Assembly: GCA_019454045.1 (NCBI GenBank)
Contig: SKCR01029064.1
Coordinates: 1-64,000, forward strand
Source: Zanthoxylum bungeanum
Taxonomy: Eukaryota; Streptophyta; Magnoliopsida; Sapindales; Rutaceae
Direction: 5' to 3'
Length of the DNA: 64,000 bases
In this document: one piece after another, positions 36,642-48,359 of the stretch
Numbering within the stretch: the stretch's first letter is position 1
Layout of the letters: every line of letters begins with the position of its first letter
Program-made: the position numbers and the translations under genes
Notes under the pieces: model-generated
Databases searched by the model: none
Told to the model about the DNA's origin: nothing
What the model saw: the letters and a program-made list of their open reading frames with translations, nothing else

Positions 36642-38644
36642 TGTTGGAGTTTCTATGGTCCCGATGATCGAATAAAGCGATGAAACATACATGTGAATAC
36701 ACGAAGAAGTTGCGGAATACTTACATTGAGCTGTTGAGGGATGCGACGAACAAAAACTCCAAGATTCCTCCAAGGTGGCTCACGGTTTTGCTGCTGTTTT
36801 TGTCCTCCATGGCTTCGGCAATGGTGATCCCTCCAAGCTCCAAGCTTTGTGTGATTCCATGATCACAAGTGCGGTTTCCCTATCACCTTCGCAAGACCCC
36901 GAATGTGTGCTAGCATTTGGTGATTTTGCAACAAAATCACCTTGCTTCTCCTTGCCATTCTCGGCAAACCAGTGAAGGAAGAAGGCAGCCCATTGGGCGT
37001 GAGAGAGAGAGGAGAAGAATGAGAGAGAGAAAGTTGGTTTTTGTGTTTTAAGTAATTGATTTCCAAAATCAATTAAACATATACCAAAAAATGCTTTCAA
37101 AAAGTCAAGCATTAAAGCTTTCAACCACTCACATCACTATTTACATCAATCAATCAATCAAGTGACAAGTTATCACATCACTCAAAGTGACTAATGATTT
37201 GACGCTTGATGTGACTAGTGATTGGACGCCTGATGTGACTTGCGGGCCGCACTTGAATTCGAAATGCGAGTGCGCTCACTAACACTCATGGCTCGGGTTC
37301 GCTAATTCCAAATTAACGAATTTTCCGTTGCTACGTAATTAAATAATTATGCCTAGCAAAATCAATATTCACGTCGCAAACAAATTAATTCTAAATTAAC
37401 TCGTTCGCCCAAATTAAAATCTAATTTCAATTCCGCGTCGAAATCCAATTTCGTTTAATATATCGAATATATTATTTTATCGATTAATTCCAAATTAATT
37501 GTTCTCTCTCTTTATTAATATTTTATCCCAGATAAAATATCTCCAAAATTAATCCCAGATTAATTTTCTCTCTCAACTAATTAATCCCAGATTAATAAAG
37601 TGCGAGTCATACGTCATCGGTGAATCTTCGGGAAGCGACCCATGAGATCCCCGGATATGTTGGCAGTAAATCCGGTCGTCGGACTATCCGAACACGTAAG
37701 TACCTAGTACTAAATTTGTACCGATTTACAAGACAAGGTTGGCTTCTAGCAAAGCGCCATGCCTAACCAATTCTCCAGAAATATCCTTACAGGAATATGT
37801 GATATGTATCAGGCGTAGTATACGTAGTATTGCATATTTCGATCCAGTATCGGATGTCACGTGTAAGGCCTGGGGCTGGAAATGTGTCTGCCCAATACGA
37901 AGCACATCTCGGATCTCTAGTAACTAGTCTCTATAATCGGATAAACATGACCTAGTCATAATATCCCGATAGCTGCAGCATATAAGAGAACCAGTTCCGT
38001 ATCCTACGTGATCATCATCTCCACTATTACTGGAGTGATATGTCCATCTCGACATCACACCCAATACACTACGATTCTCAATATACCCAGAAGAAGCGTA
38101 CACAGAACCTGTTAAAGCCTTGGATGACCAAAACCAAAGTACATTGATTGTCGCAAGTATTAGCGGTGCAAGTCTCAGGTTAAGACCAAATACACCTACC
38201 CTGATTCAGACTTCCATAGGCACATAGTAATACTACCAATGGAATTCTGAGGGGTCTATCTAGAGTGAAGCTGTTTTCCATACCATCGGTAAAACACAAC
38301 CTCCTACTACACTTGTATGAGTATCCTATACCCAAATATATGAGAACTATACCGTTATGCCCTCACAATGTGCACAAGTGTAATACTAGTCTATTCCGCA
38401 TTATCGATGTCCAGTCTCGATAATACTACGACTAGGGATATTTAATGATTAAACCTTCGTGGATTGATACTGTCTCATATCATCTCAATCCAGGAACTAA
38501 TCATATGGACCTTTCATCATTTATACATCTTGGTGATCTAATCAAAAATGATAAAAGAGCAATTTCCTTTGTCACATAGTTAATCTGTACAACAACACCA
38601 TGATCTGTACAAATAGTGACGCTATGGGTCATAACTGTCCAACA
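36642..38644 (-). repeat. 5' LTR of Copia element 2 (right copy)
   Basis: About 2,003 bp, with TGTTGG at its left edge next to the PBS and CCAACA at 38644. It contains the (ATCA)n run and a hairpin array at 37300-37596. A 114-codon sense-strand frame (36780-37124) also exists in the other LTR, but only as LTR sequence. Confidence 0.9.
37300..37596 (-). repeat. Micro-hairpin array, right LTR of Copia element 2
   Basis: Fourth copy of the array: cgctaatt/cca/aattaacg, aattaatt/cta/aattaact, cgaaat/cca/atttcg, atatat/cga/atatat, gattaatt/cca/aattaatt, attttatc/cca/gataaaat, then attaatc/ccag/attaat. Confidence 0.8.
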
Positions 38645-38649
38645 CTGCG
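38645..38649 (+). repeat. TSD of Copia element 2, right copy
   Basis: CTGCG directly after the LTR; the solo LTR resumes for ~65 bp to 38714. Confidence 0.92.
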
Positions 38650-38714
38650 AGCCCAATAGTGTCGTGGTCGCCGAGCATCATAGGCATTGCGGTAAACCCT
38701 GCTTCGCTCCTACA

Positions 38715-40715
38715 CTTAAGAAAAGCAAGTATTTCACCCCTCAACATAGATTTTAGCAAAAAAAAACAACTTGGATAAGTAAAGAAGAGTATCAGATAGA
38801 ATAGATAGACCACGAGATAGTTAGACAACCGAACCATTGAGTTCAATATAGCATAGATAAGAAACCAAAGAAGATAGTTTTCAGGAATGCAGTATGAGTA
38901 ATTTATAAGAGTCTTATCGTATTGTAATGAATGGACTAGTAAAAGAATGGCACATGAACCAAAGGATTTAATTGAGGCATTCTAACAATCAAAGTTGATA
39001 AAGTTCTCATTGGGGCAAAGATATAAGGAGTTCAAAGGACTAAGATGGGAAGAAAATCTAAGTAGCGGAGTAGACATCATAATGAGGAATAATATAGAGT
39101 ATGGCAGGATTTTGAGAGAGAATAAAGACTTAAGGGGGTCAAGTAACAGAAACTAGTAAAAAATGGGATATAAAAGCAACATAATTAACTAATTAGAGAG
39201 CAGAATTTTAGAGGAGGTTCGTGATAAGAAGTAGTATAATTGACAGTCGAAAAGCGAATCAATAGTGAAGTTGAAAAAGGAGACAACTCAAATAATACAT
39301 AGTGGAATTATCTTAGTGGGGGAGCTGTAACTAGTAAAAATGGGAGTCTCAGATTTATAGATGAACATAACACACAACCACGGTATGGGTAGCTGATGAG
39401 ATCACCACCATCAGGTAAGCGTCAGAATCGATCCCCACCCTCCCAACCCTTGATAGATCACGATAGGAGAGATGGGCCATGACCTTCACCTCAAGGTTGC
39501 CCCATAACATAGATGAACTAGTGAAGAATATCACACCATTAGATTACAAAAGCTTCAGGCATAGAATGGAGCAGGATATAAGATGAAAAGAACACTAACC
39601 ATAAGATTTGAAAGTAGAACGGTCGAAGTGTGACGACATTATAAGAAAAATACTTAGTAAGCGAAGACAGGAGAACATCATAGCGAGATTTCTCAGTATT
39701 GGATTAAAACCCAAGTTTTATTATGTTTTAACTCTTGTGATCTCTGAGAAGTAGTTAGCCATAGTTAAGTTAACTAAACCACACGGGTTTGGGATAGCCT
39801 TAGCCATAGCGAATAAATCATCAAAAGTATAATATGCGTAAATGGACCTTGGGTAAAGATAAGATTTACAAGAATACAACCTAGCATAAAGAACAAGTCG
39901 TGTAAAGACAGCAACCAGATCGTTCTAGCAAAGTAATTAAATGTGCAAGGAGTAAACCAAAACAATATAATCAGTGTTAGCATAGTAATAAAGAACATAG
40001 CTTTAGTATAGAGGTATATATAATTAGGCTTAGTATAGATACCTTGCCCCAGAACTCCTTAGCCAATTAAAAAGAATCACCATAGAGAAAACTTCCCTAA
40101 TATAACAACTTATATATGAAAACAGTAGTGGGCAGTAGGTTAATTATAAGTTATGAAGTCCAAAATACACATAGAAAGACGTAAATGCGAGAACTCAAAA
40201 GAAAAAGCTTACAAGTGAAGAAGGTTTAGAATGATGGAAAACAGAGAGGTCAAATGATAAATTAAGAGGTCAAATAATAAATCTTAAGGTAAGGTATATC
40301 TTAGAATAGCTGAAGAACCCAATGTATACACAGGTCAATGGAAAGTGAAGGCTATTGGTTAGAACATAAAGTACTATGAAAATAATTAAACATGAAAAGT
40401 AACAGAAGTTCTTAAGGATATTTAAAAGTTATTGTTGTCATGACTAGAGGTGTTAAAAGGTGTTGTAAAATCAGAATAGAACTAAGGTAAATAATAGGAT
40501 AGACTACGAATATGGTACAATTTTGGAAATGAAAACTCGTGAAGATAGGTGGAAATAAATGATGTTGAATATAGTTGGAAGTTTTTGAAATAAAGTTATG
40601 TGATGCATAAGAGATAAAGATAGTCAGAGACACATATATTCATGTCTAGGACAAATCTATGAGTTAAACCCCAGAATGGATTCGAGGACGAATCCTCTTG
40701 AAGGGGGGGAGAATT
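38715..40715 (+). mobile_element. Internal region, part 2, family C copy 2
   Basis: It continues the internal region of 25157-26908, aligned with ~6040-7512 of copy 1 and beyond. It ends with 'ttcgaggacgaatcctcttg' and a purine run, the sequence that in coding chromoviruses ends the pol frame before the PPT. No other pol motif can be read, so this is a trace of a coding ancestor. Confidence 0.7.
40701..40715 (+). other. Polypurine tract, family C copy 2
   Basis: AAGGGGGGGAGAATT directly before the 3' LTR. Confidence 0.85.
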
Positions 40716-41146
40716 TATAACATCCAGAAATCCGTGCGACTTATGCGTTACCAGGGACCGACGACTATCACATTATCGGAGATATGCACATGATAAAAAA
40801 TCATGTTTAAGCATGTAATGATTCAATAGAATTACTTTTCGGGCATTCGATAAATTTCTTGTATTTTCGATACAGAAATTATTTTAAAAATCAATACGGA
40901 TAGCCTTGTGTATTTGGACCATAACTTTCTCATAAGAACTTCGATGTTTATGAATTTTATATCACCGGAAATCTTAGACCGAGACCTACAACTTCTATGT
41001 TGAACATTTTTAGAAATTCGAATCAAAAGTCGGTTAAAAAATGAGATTTATTTTCTGCTGTAGTGAATTTCGTGGATGATCTAGAACTTGATGAGGTCGC
41101 ACCATCTTGGCCATTCATGCCCAATAAAAATCAGCCACTTTTTGCC

Positions 41147-41156
41147 TATAAAAAGG
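41147..41156 (+). promoter_or_regulatory. Putative TATA box, family C 3' LTR
   Basis: TATAAAAAGG with the same downstream 'gcactattccctcttcttc' as at 22824. Confidence 0.55.
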
Positions 41157-41826
41157 GCACTATTCCCTCTTCTTCAAGAGTCAAAAAATGTGGAGGGTGA
41201 TAGGGGAAAGTTTTTCATGTCAAATTTCTTTCCATCTTCATTTCTTATGGCATTTTGAGCCATTCAAGCTTCATTTCCAAGCTTGGTAAGCTTCTTCTTC
41301 CTTTCTATCTTCTTAATTTTTAGTTTTGAGCCAAAGAATTAAAAGCCCCAATTTCACACTATAAACCCTAGAAATTAGGATTGTTAAATTGACTTTAATT
41401 TAGTGGAAAATATGTATTTTAGAGAAGTGTTTTAAGAGTATAAGCTTGTAATGAGGTCAAATTATAAATAATTAAGTTGAGGATATTATGCTTGGTAATT
41501 AATGTTTATGGTTTGTGTTTGGGTGGTGATGTTGGACGAGTTTTGAAGTATGGAAGAGTGTCCAAATGTTGGTGATGGGCATGGAAGTTGATTGTTTTAA
41601 GAAATGTCGAAATGATTGAAAAATCCTAAATGTTCAGTTAAATGGAGTTATGAACTTAGAAAGTAATATTTGATTATGAAGTGCTGGTTTAGTATGTAGT
41701 TACTTGAAATTTAAGGAATTGTTGAGTAGATGTTGTAGTATGGAAGTGTTAGCATGGAATGTAATATGATGTATTGTGCAATGGATGAACATGGAGAAGC
41801 AAAAACAGAATCCTAGAAAATTGTCT

Positions 41827-41932
41827 CGCGTCGCGACGCTGAACGGCTTTGCGTCACGACGCGCAAGGGAAAAATGACAGCACGTCTTTGGATATTACGC
41901 GTCGCGACCCGCAAGGATTTGCGTCGCAATAC
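41827..41932. repeat. GCGTCGCGACGC palindrome cluster, 3' LTR
   Basis: One perfect 12-bp palindrome near 41829 and variants 'gcgtcacgacgcgc', 'acgcgtcgcgaccc' and 'gcgtcgcaatacg', at the same LTR position as 23504-23612. Confidence 0.7.
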
Positions 41933-42497
41933 GTGGCACAAATCGTTCCCGAATCAATTTTAAATCATCATAGTTCCACCATAGAATGTTAGAGGCCGCC
42001 TTATAGGTCTCATATCATTTCCTATACATACCTTACATCGAGACACAAGCACGATAAGCCTTGTAGATAAAATATATTAGTGTATTAATAAGCTTAGCTA
42101 AGTTTTGAAGCTCGTTTTAAAACGTATATGCTAATCAATTTTCCGATCATAGATTATCCACATGAACCACAACCTTCTTCAATGAGGGGATTCAGTGCCA
42201 GCCAAATTTCAAATCAGTGAGTGGACACTTCTCTTTTCAAGATGATTTATTTTATTCATTTATTTATTCTTTATGAATTGAGACTTACTATTTCAAGCAC
42301 ATAGAGCGTTAGCCATATTTGATTTCATATTCAAGTTAAATGTAATGTTTATGCAGTTTTGAAATCTATAGCATGACTTTTTATGTTTTCAAACATGAGA
42401 TTTATGTTTTTCGAGGCATAAAGGAAAAACCCACCACAATATGTAACTTGTTACGGTTTGGAATTTAAGGACAACACATGTGCACATGTAGAGGACT

Positions 42498-42780
42498 GGG
42501 GGACGGCGATACGTAACGCCCTCATATCCTTGTTCAAGACTAGAGATGACAGATGCCCCTAGATCTTAGTTTCAGAGCTTAGAGGGTAGCTTAGATCCAC
42601 ACCCCCAGTTCTAGTTCAGTGGCTTGGGGGACGGCGATACGTAACGCCCCAAGACCACTAGTTTCAGGGACATGAGTGGAATGCTTTGGGGGCGGCGATA
42701 CGTAACACCCCAATATCATGGATTTGCACTTCTGGCTCTAGTTAGGCGTATTGTGGGATGGCGATACGTAACGCACCCAT
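42498..42780. repeat. Near-palindromic GGCGATACGTAACGCC array, 3' LTR
   Basis: Four units near 42498, 42627, 42685 and 42752; in all four the GGCGATACGTAAC core is intact. Confidence 0.8.
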
Positions 42781-43469
42781 GAGTCAAGTTTTTCAGCAGA
42801 CATACAGAGATTAGTTTTCAGAAACAGTTTCAGATTCAGATTACAGAAATATTTTTCTGAAGAAAGTTTACTAAAAAGATAAGTTTTCAGTAGCAATAGT
42901 TTTACAAGAAACTATCAACAAAGATTTTTGTAAAGGTTTTCCAGAGAGAGATTTGTTTTAAGACAAAGTAAAATTTTCAGAAAAGATCAAATTTAACGCC
43001 CAAAAATGAGATTTCATAATGTATTTCAATTTTTCACTTTAAAGGCCGTCCACTCACTTAGATCGTATAACGGTCTAACCCCCTCCCAGTGTTTTATTTT
43101 GCAGGACCCTGGAGGATGAGCTCGGGAGGATGGATATTGATGGCAGTCACTAGAGGGTCTGAGTCCACCAGATTATATATAGTGTTACAGTTCAGTCAGA
43201 GTCATGTAAAGTCATGTATTTTGCATAATATACAGTAAAGATTTCATTTGTAATATGTTTAAGTTTTCTTTTGCCATGGTAGAAGTGTTGAGTACATGAC
43301 ATGAGTCAAATGGTACATATATGTTAGAATGAGTTTGGGCAATCCTCCCACGTTTGAACTATAATTGAGATAATTTAATAGTGATGTATACAGTCAGTAA
43401 GCTAAAGGCTCAGGGAAATAGTACGGCCTATTCCATGCCGGTAGCATCACCGAAATCGAGGATGTTACA

Positions 43470-44334
43470 ACGAGCAAAATGACCATTTTCCCACAAGTTA
43501 AAACATTTAACCTTTGTAATATTTTTCTTTTTGGTAGGATGTTTTCCTTTCCCATGTTGGTTAATTTTCTGTTTCGTTTCTGACTTGGATGAATATTGTT
43601 CTTTTTTGAACTGGAACCCACCACCACAAAATTTTTTTCTTCCTGAAACCGTCAGTTTTGCTGGTTTATATCATATACACTTCAGTATTTCACTTAGCAA
43701 CCGCAAGGCGGCCGCTCTCAAATTCTAGGTGGCGTTTAACGTTATCAAAAGTTTTGATGCTTTCATTATGCATCTTTATATGCTCCCAGCTATTTGGAAG
43801 AGAACGAATGACCGCTTAGACTTTCTGTTCATCTGTAAGAATATAACCAGCATCTGCCAATTCAATAATCATGTTTGATATTTTCCTCAAGTGCTTTGAC
43901 ATAGTGAACTCATGACGTTTCTTGTATGTTTCAAAATTTATTGTGAGTGACCTAAGTTTAGTTATCGATGTACTACCAAACGTTTCAGCTAGTGTAGACC
44001 ATATGTCCTTAGCCATGTCATACTTTGTGAACTCTTTCATTAGGTCATTATCCATACTTCTTAGCAACGTAATGCGGGCAATGAAGTTCTTTTTCTTCTA
44101 GGCCTAATAGGCCTCTCGATCTCGCCTATGTTGGGCCGTGGTGCCCTACTCAGGTTTATCCATGCTCATTTTCAGGGTTTCAAGAACATCTTGTTCTTCT
44201 AGCACATATTGGATTTTCTTGTTGCAAATTTCATAATTATCGCCATTCAGTTTCTCACCCTTATTGAGTTCATCGATACTATTCTTTTTTTGCGGAAGCC
44301 ATTTTAAAAAAAAAACAAAGTTTTTTACAGACAT
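43470..44334 (-). pseudogene. Copia element E: gag fragment
   Basis: On the minus strand, MSVKNFVFFLKWLPQKK begins at 44334, followed by EKLNGDNYEICNKKIQYVL. After stops near 44100 comes a UBN2-type gag core: DIWSTLAETFGSTSITKL and FTMSKHLRKISNMIIELAD, then SLPNSWEHIKMHNESIK. It ends in a zinc knuckle KCFN..CGK..NGHFAR, shifted by two single-base indels and cut at 43470 by family C copy 2; the last Cys is lost. The downstream protease lies at 22397-22199. The true start may be upstream of 44334. It is inactive. Confidence 0.88.
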
Positions 44335-45084
44335 TCATGCACAATTGTTAATACTTTTACTTTATTTTATTATAAAATAAATTATGTTTAATAAATTTTT
44401 CAATGGGGTTAGAGTCAAAAGGCCACTATATGTCCAATCATCATCCAATGACCCAATATTAAAATATTATCAACATAATCAATTATGTAAAATCATCTTG
44501 TAAAAAAATTACATAAATTTTTAGAACTTTTAATCATGTGATAATTAATGTACATGTTACTCCTTGATTTAATTACATAAATTAAATTCAATATAAACAT
44601 CCATTCATAAAAATATGAGAGCGATATTTACATGTCATGAAATAATAAATAATTACAATATCAATAACAAGAATGTTTTTAAAGGGAAAACAAATCTAAT
44701 ATCTAATTCTTATAACTTTACCAGTGTTAGCGTCTCAACTCATAAATGTCTTAGGATACGAATCCTTAAACATATAGGGTAACTCATAATTGATCTTGGA
44801 CAGCCATGGAAATCCTATAAAAAATCTAGGATTATTGCAACGTTTTGAGATATCAAAGGAAAAATCATGCTTTTCACTTTATGTCTGAGATACTCAATTG
44901 CCAACCTCTCAATGGATTTATTATACTGAACACGTAGTTCTTTTATATGAGTTACTGATTCCCAAATACCAGTAAGTCGTATTTTCTATATCATATAAAG
45001 AGTGTTTCATAGCATTATGAGTCTATTTGACTGTCCTATCCAATTACCTTCTCATATCGACTCTTGTAACATGTTATTGAAAGT
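44335..45084 (-). other. AT-rich sequence upstream of element E gag
   Basis: No domain or LTR terminus recognised. By position it could be part of the 5' leader of Copia element E, whose PBS and LTR are at 56170-56590 beyond the Ogre element. That is an inference from order only. The right edge is the sharp start of the Ogre repeat block. Confidence 0.4.
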
Positions 45085-45386
45085 GGCTCACTTAAATACC
45101 CAAGCCTCTTAGGCTCTTATCGCTTGGTGTCAGGAATAAACAACGAGTCCTCCAAATTAGTCCATCACAATAGGCTACGAGTAGATGGCTATCTAGGTGC
45201 CTTCACAGCTTTTCCTTCTAGAAAGGTAGTGAGTGAAGGAAGACACCAAACCATTACCTAGCCTTAAAATGCCTTTGATTAAACCCCCATTTTATCCACT
45301 ATAGACACGGTCAATTAAAACATAAATCCAATCATTACAAGACAATATTCGGGGCCGATTCTCTATCCCCAGTGCAGTCGCCAGAC
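45085..45386 (-). mobile_element. Truncated second Ogre leader with PBS
   Basis: Matches 52352-52650 almost base for base, but lies outside what would be the 3' LTR. A Tat/Ogre-type PBS (minus strand TGGCGACTGCACTGGGG, 45383 to 45367) sits three bases from the LTR. Its left end has no TG/CA terminus or TSD. Confidence 0.8.
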
Positions 45387-48220
45387 TGTAGACAACAGGA
45401 CCTGGGCGACGCCGTTTCTAGGCTCGCGGCACTAGTTGGGAAGTACGAAATAACATGGAGTCGCCACCCGGTGTGAACCGGGACAAAGATTTAAGGCCGC
45501 ACTCACCCCTCGCAAGGGAAGACCTCAAACCATTGGGTTCGGAATGGTCCCTTACTTATGCAACTTGTAATGTAAAGATTTATGCAATAATTCAACCAAG
45601 CCTATGACATATATTTCCAAGTGCAACACAATCCTAAATTCACATGCTTGAAAGTATAGTTTACATCTAACATACATGAAACCAAACCTTATTGCCAAAT
45701 TCACATGCTCAAAAGTAGGCCTTTGGAACAAAAAGCACATAACGTCATAAGAATTCAATCATTCATGTAAGTATAAACACAAACAGCCATGGTAACGTTT
45801 GCATGTAATGTAAAGGAAATCAAAATGACGATAAACAACATTGTAGGCACAGACAACTAGAGAGGTAATACAAATGCATGGCGTACAAAGGGGTAACCAT
45901 ATGCTAAGATGGACATGTCATAATGTGATGCAAGAGGATCTGTTTACCGTGTGCGTTCATGCAGCGTTCGTAGACGTGTTCGAACGTTAAACAGAAGGTT
46001 CTCGTTCGAGTAGCGTTCGTAAACACGTTCGAACGGAAATGAAACAGAATGCTCACGTTCGTGTGGCGTTTGTGAACGTGTTCGAACGTAAATGAAACAG
46101 AATACTCACATTCGTGTGGCGTTTGTTAACGCGTGCGAACGGAAATGAAACAGAACACTCACGTTCGTGTGGCGTTCGTGAACGCGTTCGAACAGAGATG
46201 AGCCCTGATGCATGATAAGGCAAAATGCATGCGCGTTCGAGTTGCGTTCGTAAATGTGTTCGAACGGGAACAGACCTGATGCATGAAATGAGACGCAATA
46301 TAACAAAAATAAAGGGGGCGCGGCGAAGTACTGCCGTAAAGGTGGCCTTTTGGGGCTCTTGATCTCTCAAAGAGAGGACCTTTAGACCAACATACTAAGC
46401 CCATGCGCTCGACTGAATCATGCATACATAGAATGAAAAGCAATAATATTAAACATAGTGTGCCCGATTGAACGTATCTTGTATCCAACCGAACACACAT
46501 CAACCGGCGCGGCAAATCCTCGTGGTAAAGGGCTTTAGCCCCTCTCCATAGGGGATCTCACATCGCACTTACTAAGCCCATGCGCTTGGTTGAATCATGC
46601 ATACGAAAATAAAGACAATCATATCAAACCAAGTATGTCCGATTGAACGTATTTCGCATTCAACCGAACACACATCAATCGGTGCGGTAGAGCATCGTGG
46701 TGAAGGATTTTAACCCTCCAATTAGGGAACCTTTCATCGCACTTACTAAGCCCATGCACTCGATCGTATCATACGGGAATAGACAACATGCAGAATTTAA
46801 ATAACAAGAATTAAATAAACCAAAGCAACACAAAACAAGAGAAGATGCTGTTTACTCAAGTGGTACGTGGAGTTGTGTCCCAAGTACAGACCACACTACC
46901 GTCCATTCGGATTCGGCTACGGAATTTACGTCTGGGTTTCCATCCTATATACCACAAGAGACGACACTCTTCCATTTCATTCAAGCCACAACATGCATCC
47001 ATAAACGACTCTCATGCGAATAGAATTCAATAATAAAAGAAATGAATATAAACTAAAGAAAAAGTGCCCTCAGGTCTAACCTTTTAAGACATCTCTCGGA
47101 CTCGCGTTTCACAAAGATCGGAAGGGGTAAAGCTCCGCAACTCTTCCGGTTCACTGGTTCACTGCTCTCATTCGTTGTCTTACTATTTTGGGTCGTCGTC
47201 CTCCGTCTTTTGTTGCTATTTTGACTCCAATTCGCTGCCGCTGCTACCGTTTTGCTGCTGTATTTTAGTTACTGTTTTTGGGATGTTTTGGCTACTGTTT
47301 TGGGTGTTATTTTCGGTGGTGTTATGGTGTGGTTCGGGGGCTGTTTTATGTGTGTGTTTAGGGCTGCTGTATGCGTGTTTTAAGGCTGTTTGGGATGTGT
47401 TTTTCGGTGAGGTGAAGGGGCTGTTCAAGGGTTAGGGGCTGCTGTGTGTTGTTCTTGTTAAGTTGGTGAGGGAATGGTTGTTGTGTGTGTTGTTTGTTTT
47501 TGTATGTGAGCTAGGGGAAAAGGGTTGGGGATTCTTTTCTTCTTTTTTCTGTAATGGGCGTGAACTCTAGAGAGAGTGGAGAGAGGAGGCTTTTTTGTGT
47601 GAATGAGCTAGCTACCCTTGAAAAGGTTGGTGAATGGTTCTTTCTATAGGCAAAGGGTTAGGCTTGATAAGGAAAGGGATTTGATTGAGGGGGGACAATC
47701 TTGGCTAGATAGGGAAGGTTGAATATTTAGTTTATGTTGATTAGGCATACAATATTTTATGTTTGGGAATAATATATTGGTTGATTGATTTTAACTTGGT
47801 ATGATTATATTTGATTGGTTTAGATTAGGTATGCTATTTCTTTAATTTGTGTAAGTATTTTATTTAATTTGGTATGTGATTTTTAGATTTGTTTTGATTT
47901 CACCATGTGTTAAATATGTGTTTTAAGTGGGCTTGGGCGTGTGGGCCAAGGTTTGGGCGAATTGGGCTTAATGCGAGGCTAGCAGCAAAACCAGAATTAC
48001 TGACACCGTTCGAACGCCTCATCGAATGTGACACGAACGTCCGCAATCTGCCTGACGTTCGAACGAAGTAACGAACGCAGCACCAACGAAAACAGTGAAC
48101 CTTGTTTATTCTGAATTCCCCTTCCGACGTCCGTTTTCCGCGACCTCCGTGACTTAAAAGGTAGTGTCTCCAAAATGAGACTCATCTTAGGGACTTATGT
48201 GTAAAAATACAGTGCCTACA
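45387..48220 (-). repeat. Ogre LTR, left copy
   Basis: 2,834 bp, from TGTAGACAACAGG at the left to AGTGCCTACA at the right. It includes the 'gagtcgccacccggtgtg' block, a 53-bp palindromic tandem repeat (45950-46275), three 'actaagcccatgc' blocks (46395, 46569, 46744), an 'actgttttggg'-type tract, and a decayed TATA (47648-47640, TATAGAAAG). A CGTTCGAACG-rich patch (48008-48080) is near the biological start. Confidence 0.88.
45950..46275. repeat. 53-bp tandem repeat with CGTTCGAACG palindrome, left LTR
   Basis: About six units, with starts 53 bp apart (46056, 46109, 46162). Each is built around 'gcgttcgtgaacgcgttcg' and 'aacggaaatgaaacagaa'. The 10-bp palindrome CGTTCGAACG recurs in the better preserved units. 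The stop-poor minus-strand frames across it are repeat artefacts. Confidence 0.85.
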
Positions 48221-48236
48221 GTCGCCCCCACTTTGA
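48221..48236 (-). other. Ogre polypurine tract
   Basis: On the minus strand the sequence before the LTR is AAAGTGGGGGCGAC, the usual purine run just upstream of Ogre/Tat 3' LTRs. Confidence 0.8.
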
Positions 48237-48359
48237 TGGGACTTGTGTAATGTTCAACAGTGACAATCCTATCAAAGTTATGCGATGCATTTTCACTTAC
48301 CTGGTTCGCCAACTGCCACTTGACTTACCATGTGTTGAGTTGAGTTTGATTTGGATGGT

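Larger units (their letters stand above)
28878..38644 (-). mobile_element. Copia element 2, full-length, minus strand, decayed
   Basis: A 9.77-kb element with perfect 5-bp TSDs and two ~2.0-kb LTRs of the same family as element 1. PBS (36640), leader, gag, protease, integrase, reverse transcriptase, RNase H and PPT (30898) are all recognisable on the minus strand in canonical Ty1/Copia order. Stops and frameshifts are frequent throughout. Its LTRs and leader are clearly homologous to element 1 but diverged, so it is either an autonomous relative of element 1 or the type from which such an element derived. It is inserted in the solo LTR of an Ogre-type element. Confidence 0.92.
26909..38714 (+). 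mobile_element. Ogre-type solo LTR, split by Copia element 2
   Basis: Without the nested Copia it is ~2.03 kb. It starts TATAGACACTGCATTTTTGC, which matches the Ogre LTR start TGTAGGCACTGCATTTTTAC (minus strand from 55485), and keeps the order 'actacct..aagttacggaagt', 'aaaaggtaagacctgaggg' (28024), 'gaggtcttccctt..gagggg', 'gagtgcggccttaaa', and a final ...CTCCTACA (38714). Flanks CTAAA (26904-26908) and CTTAA (38715-38719) fit a TSD with one mutation. No PBS or PPT is attached, so it is a solo LTR left by LTR-LTR recombination. The interior holds an AAC-rich tract (~27450-27960) and a TTAT-rich tract (~28180-28345). Confidence 0.8.
22398..43469 (+). mobile_element. Family C Gypsy, copy 2 (whole element including nested insertions)
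   Basis: A 5' LTR (22398-25156), PBS, internal part 1 (to 26908), an inserted solo LTR (26909-38714), internal part 2 (38715-40715), PPT and 3' LTR (40716-43469). The two LTRs are clearly each other's closest relatives (long shared blocks with scattered changes), and internal part 2 continues where part 1 stops when both are compared with copy 1. The element lies within Copia element E: gag is on its right, protease on its left. No TSD could be confirmed because the left edge is rearranged; ACGAG (43470-43474) is the candidate on the right. Confidence 0.8.
40716..43469 (+). repeat. 3' LTR of family C copy 2
   Basis: 2,754 bp, from TATAACATCC (decayed TGTAACATCC) to GGATGTTACA. It is followed directly by the interrupted zinc-knuckle region of Copia element E, not by a PBS, so it is a true 3' LTR. 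Confidence 0.88.

Noticed and set aside
46053..46515. Overlapping minus-strand frames with repeated TNATRT and CIRA motifs (also 53316-53778)
   Set aside because: Generated by the 53-bp CGTTCGAACG repeats; composition and phase follow the DNA repeat.
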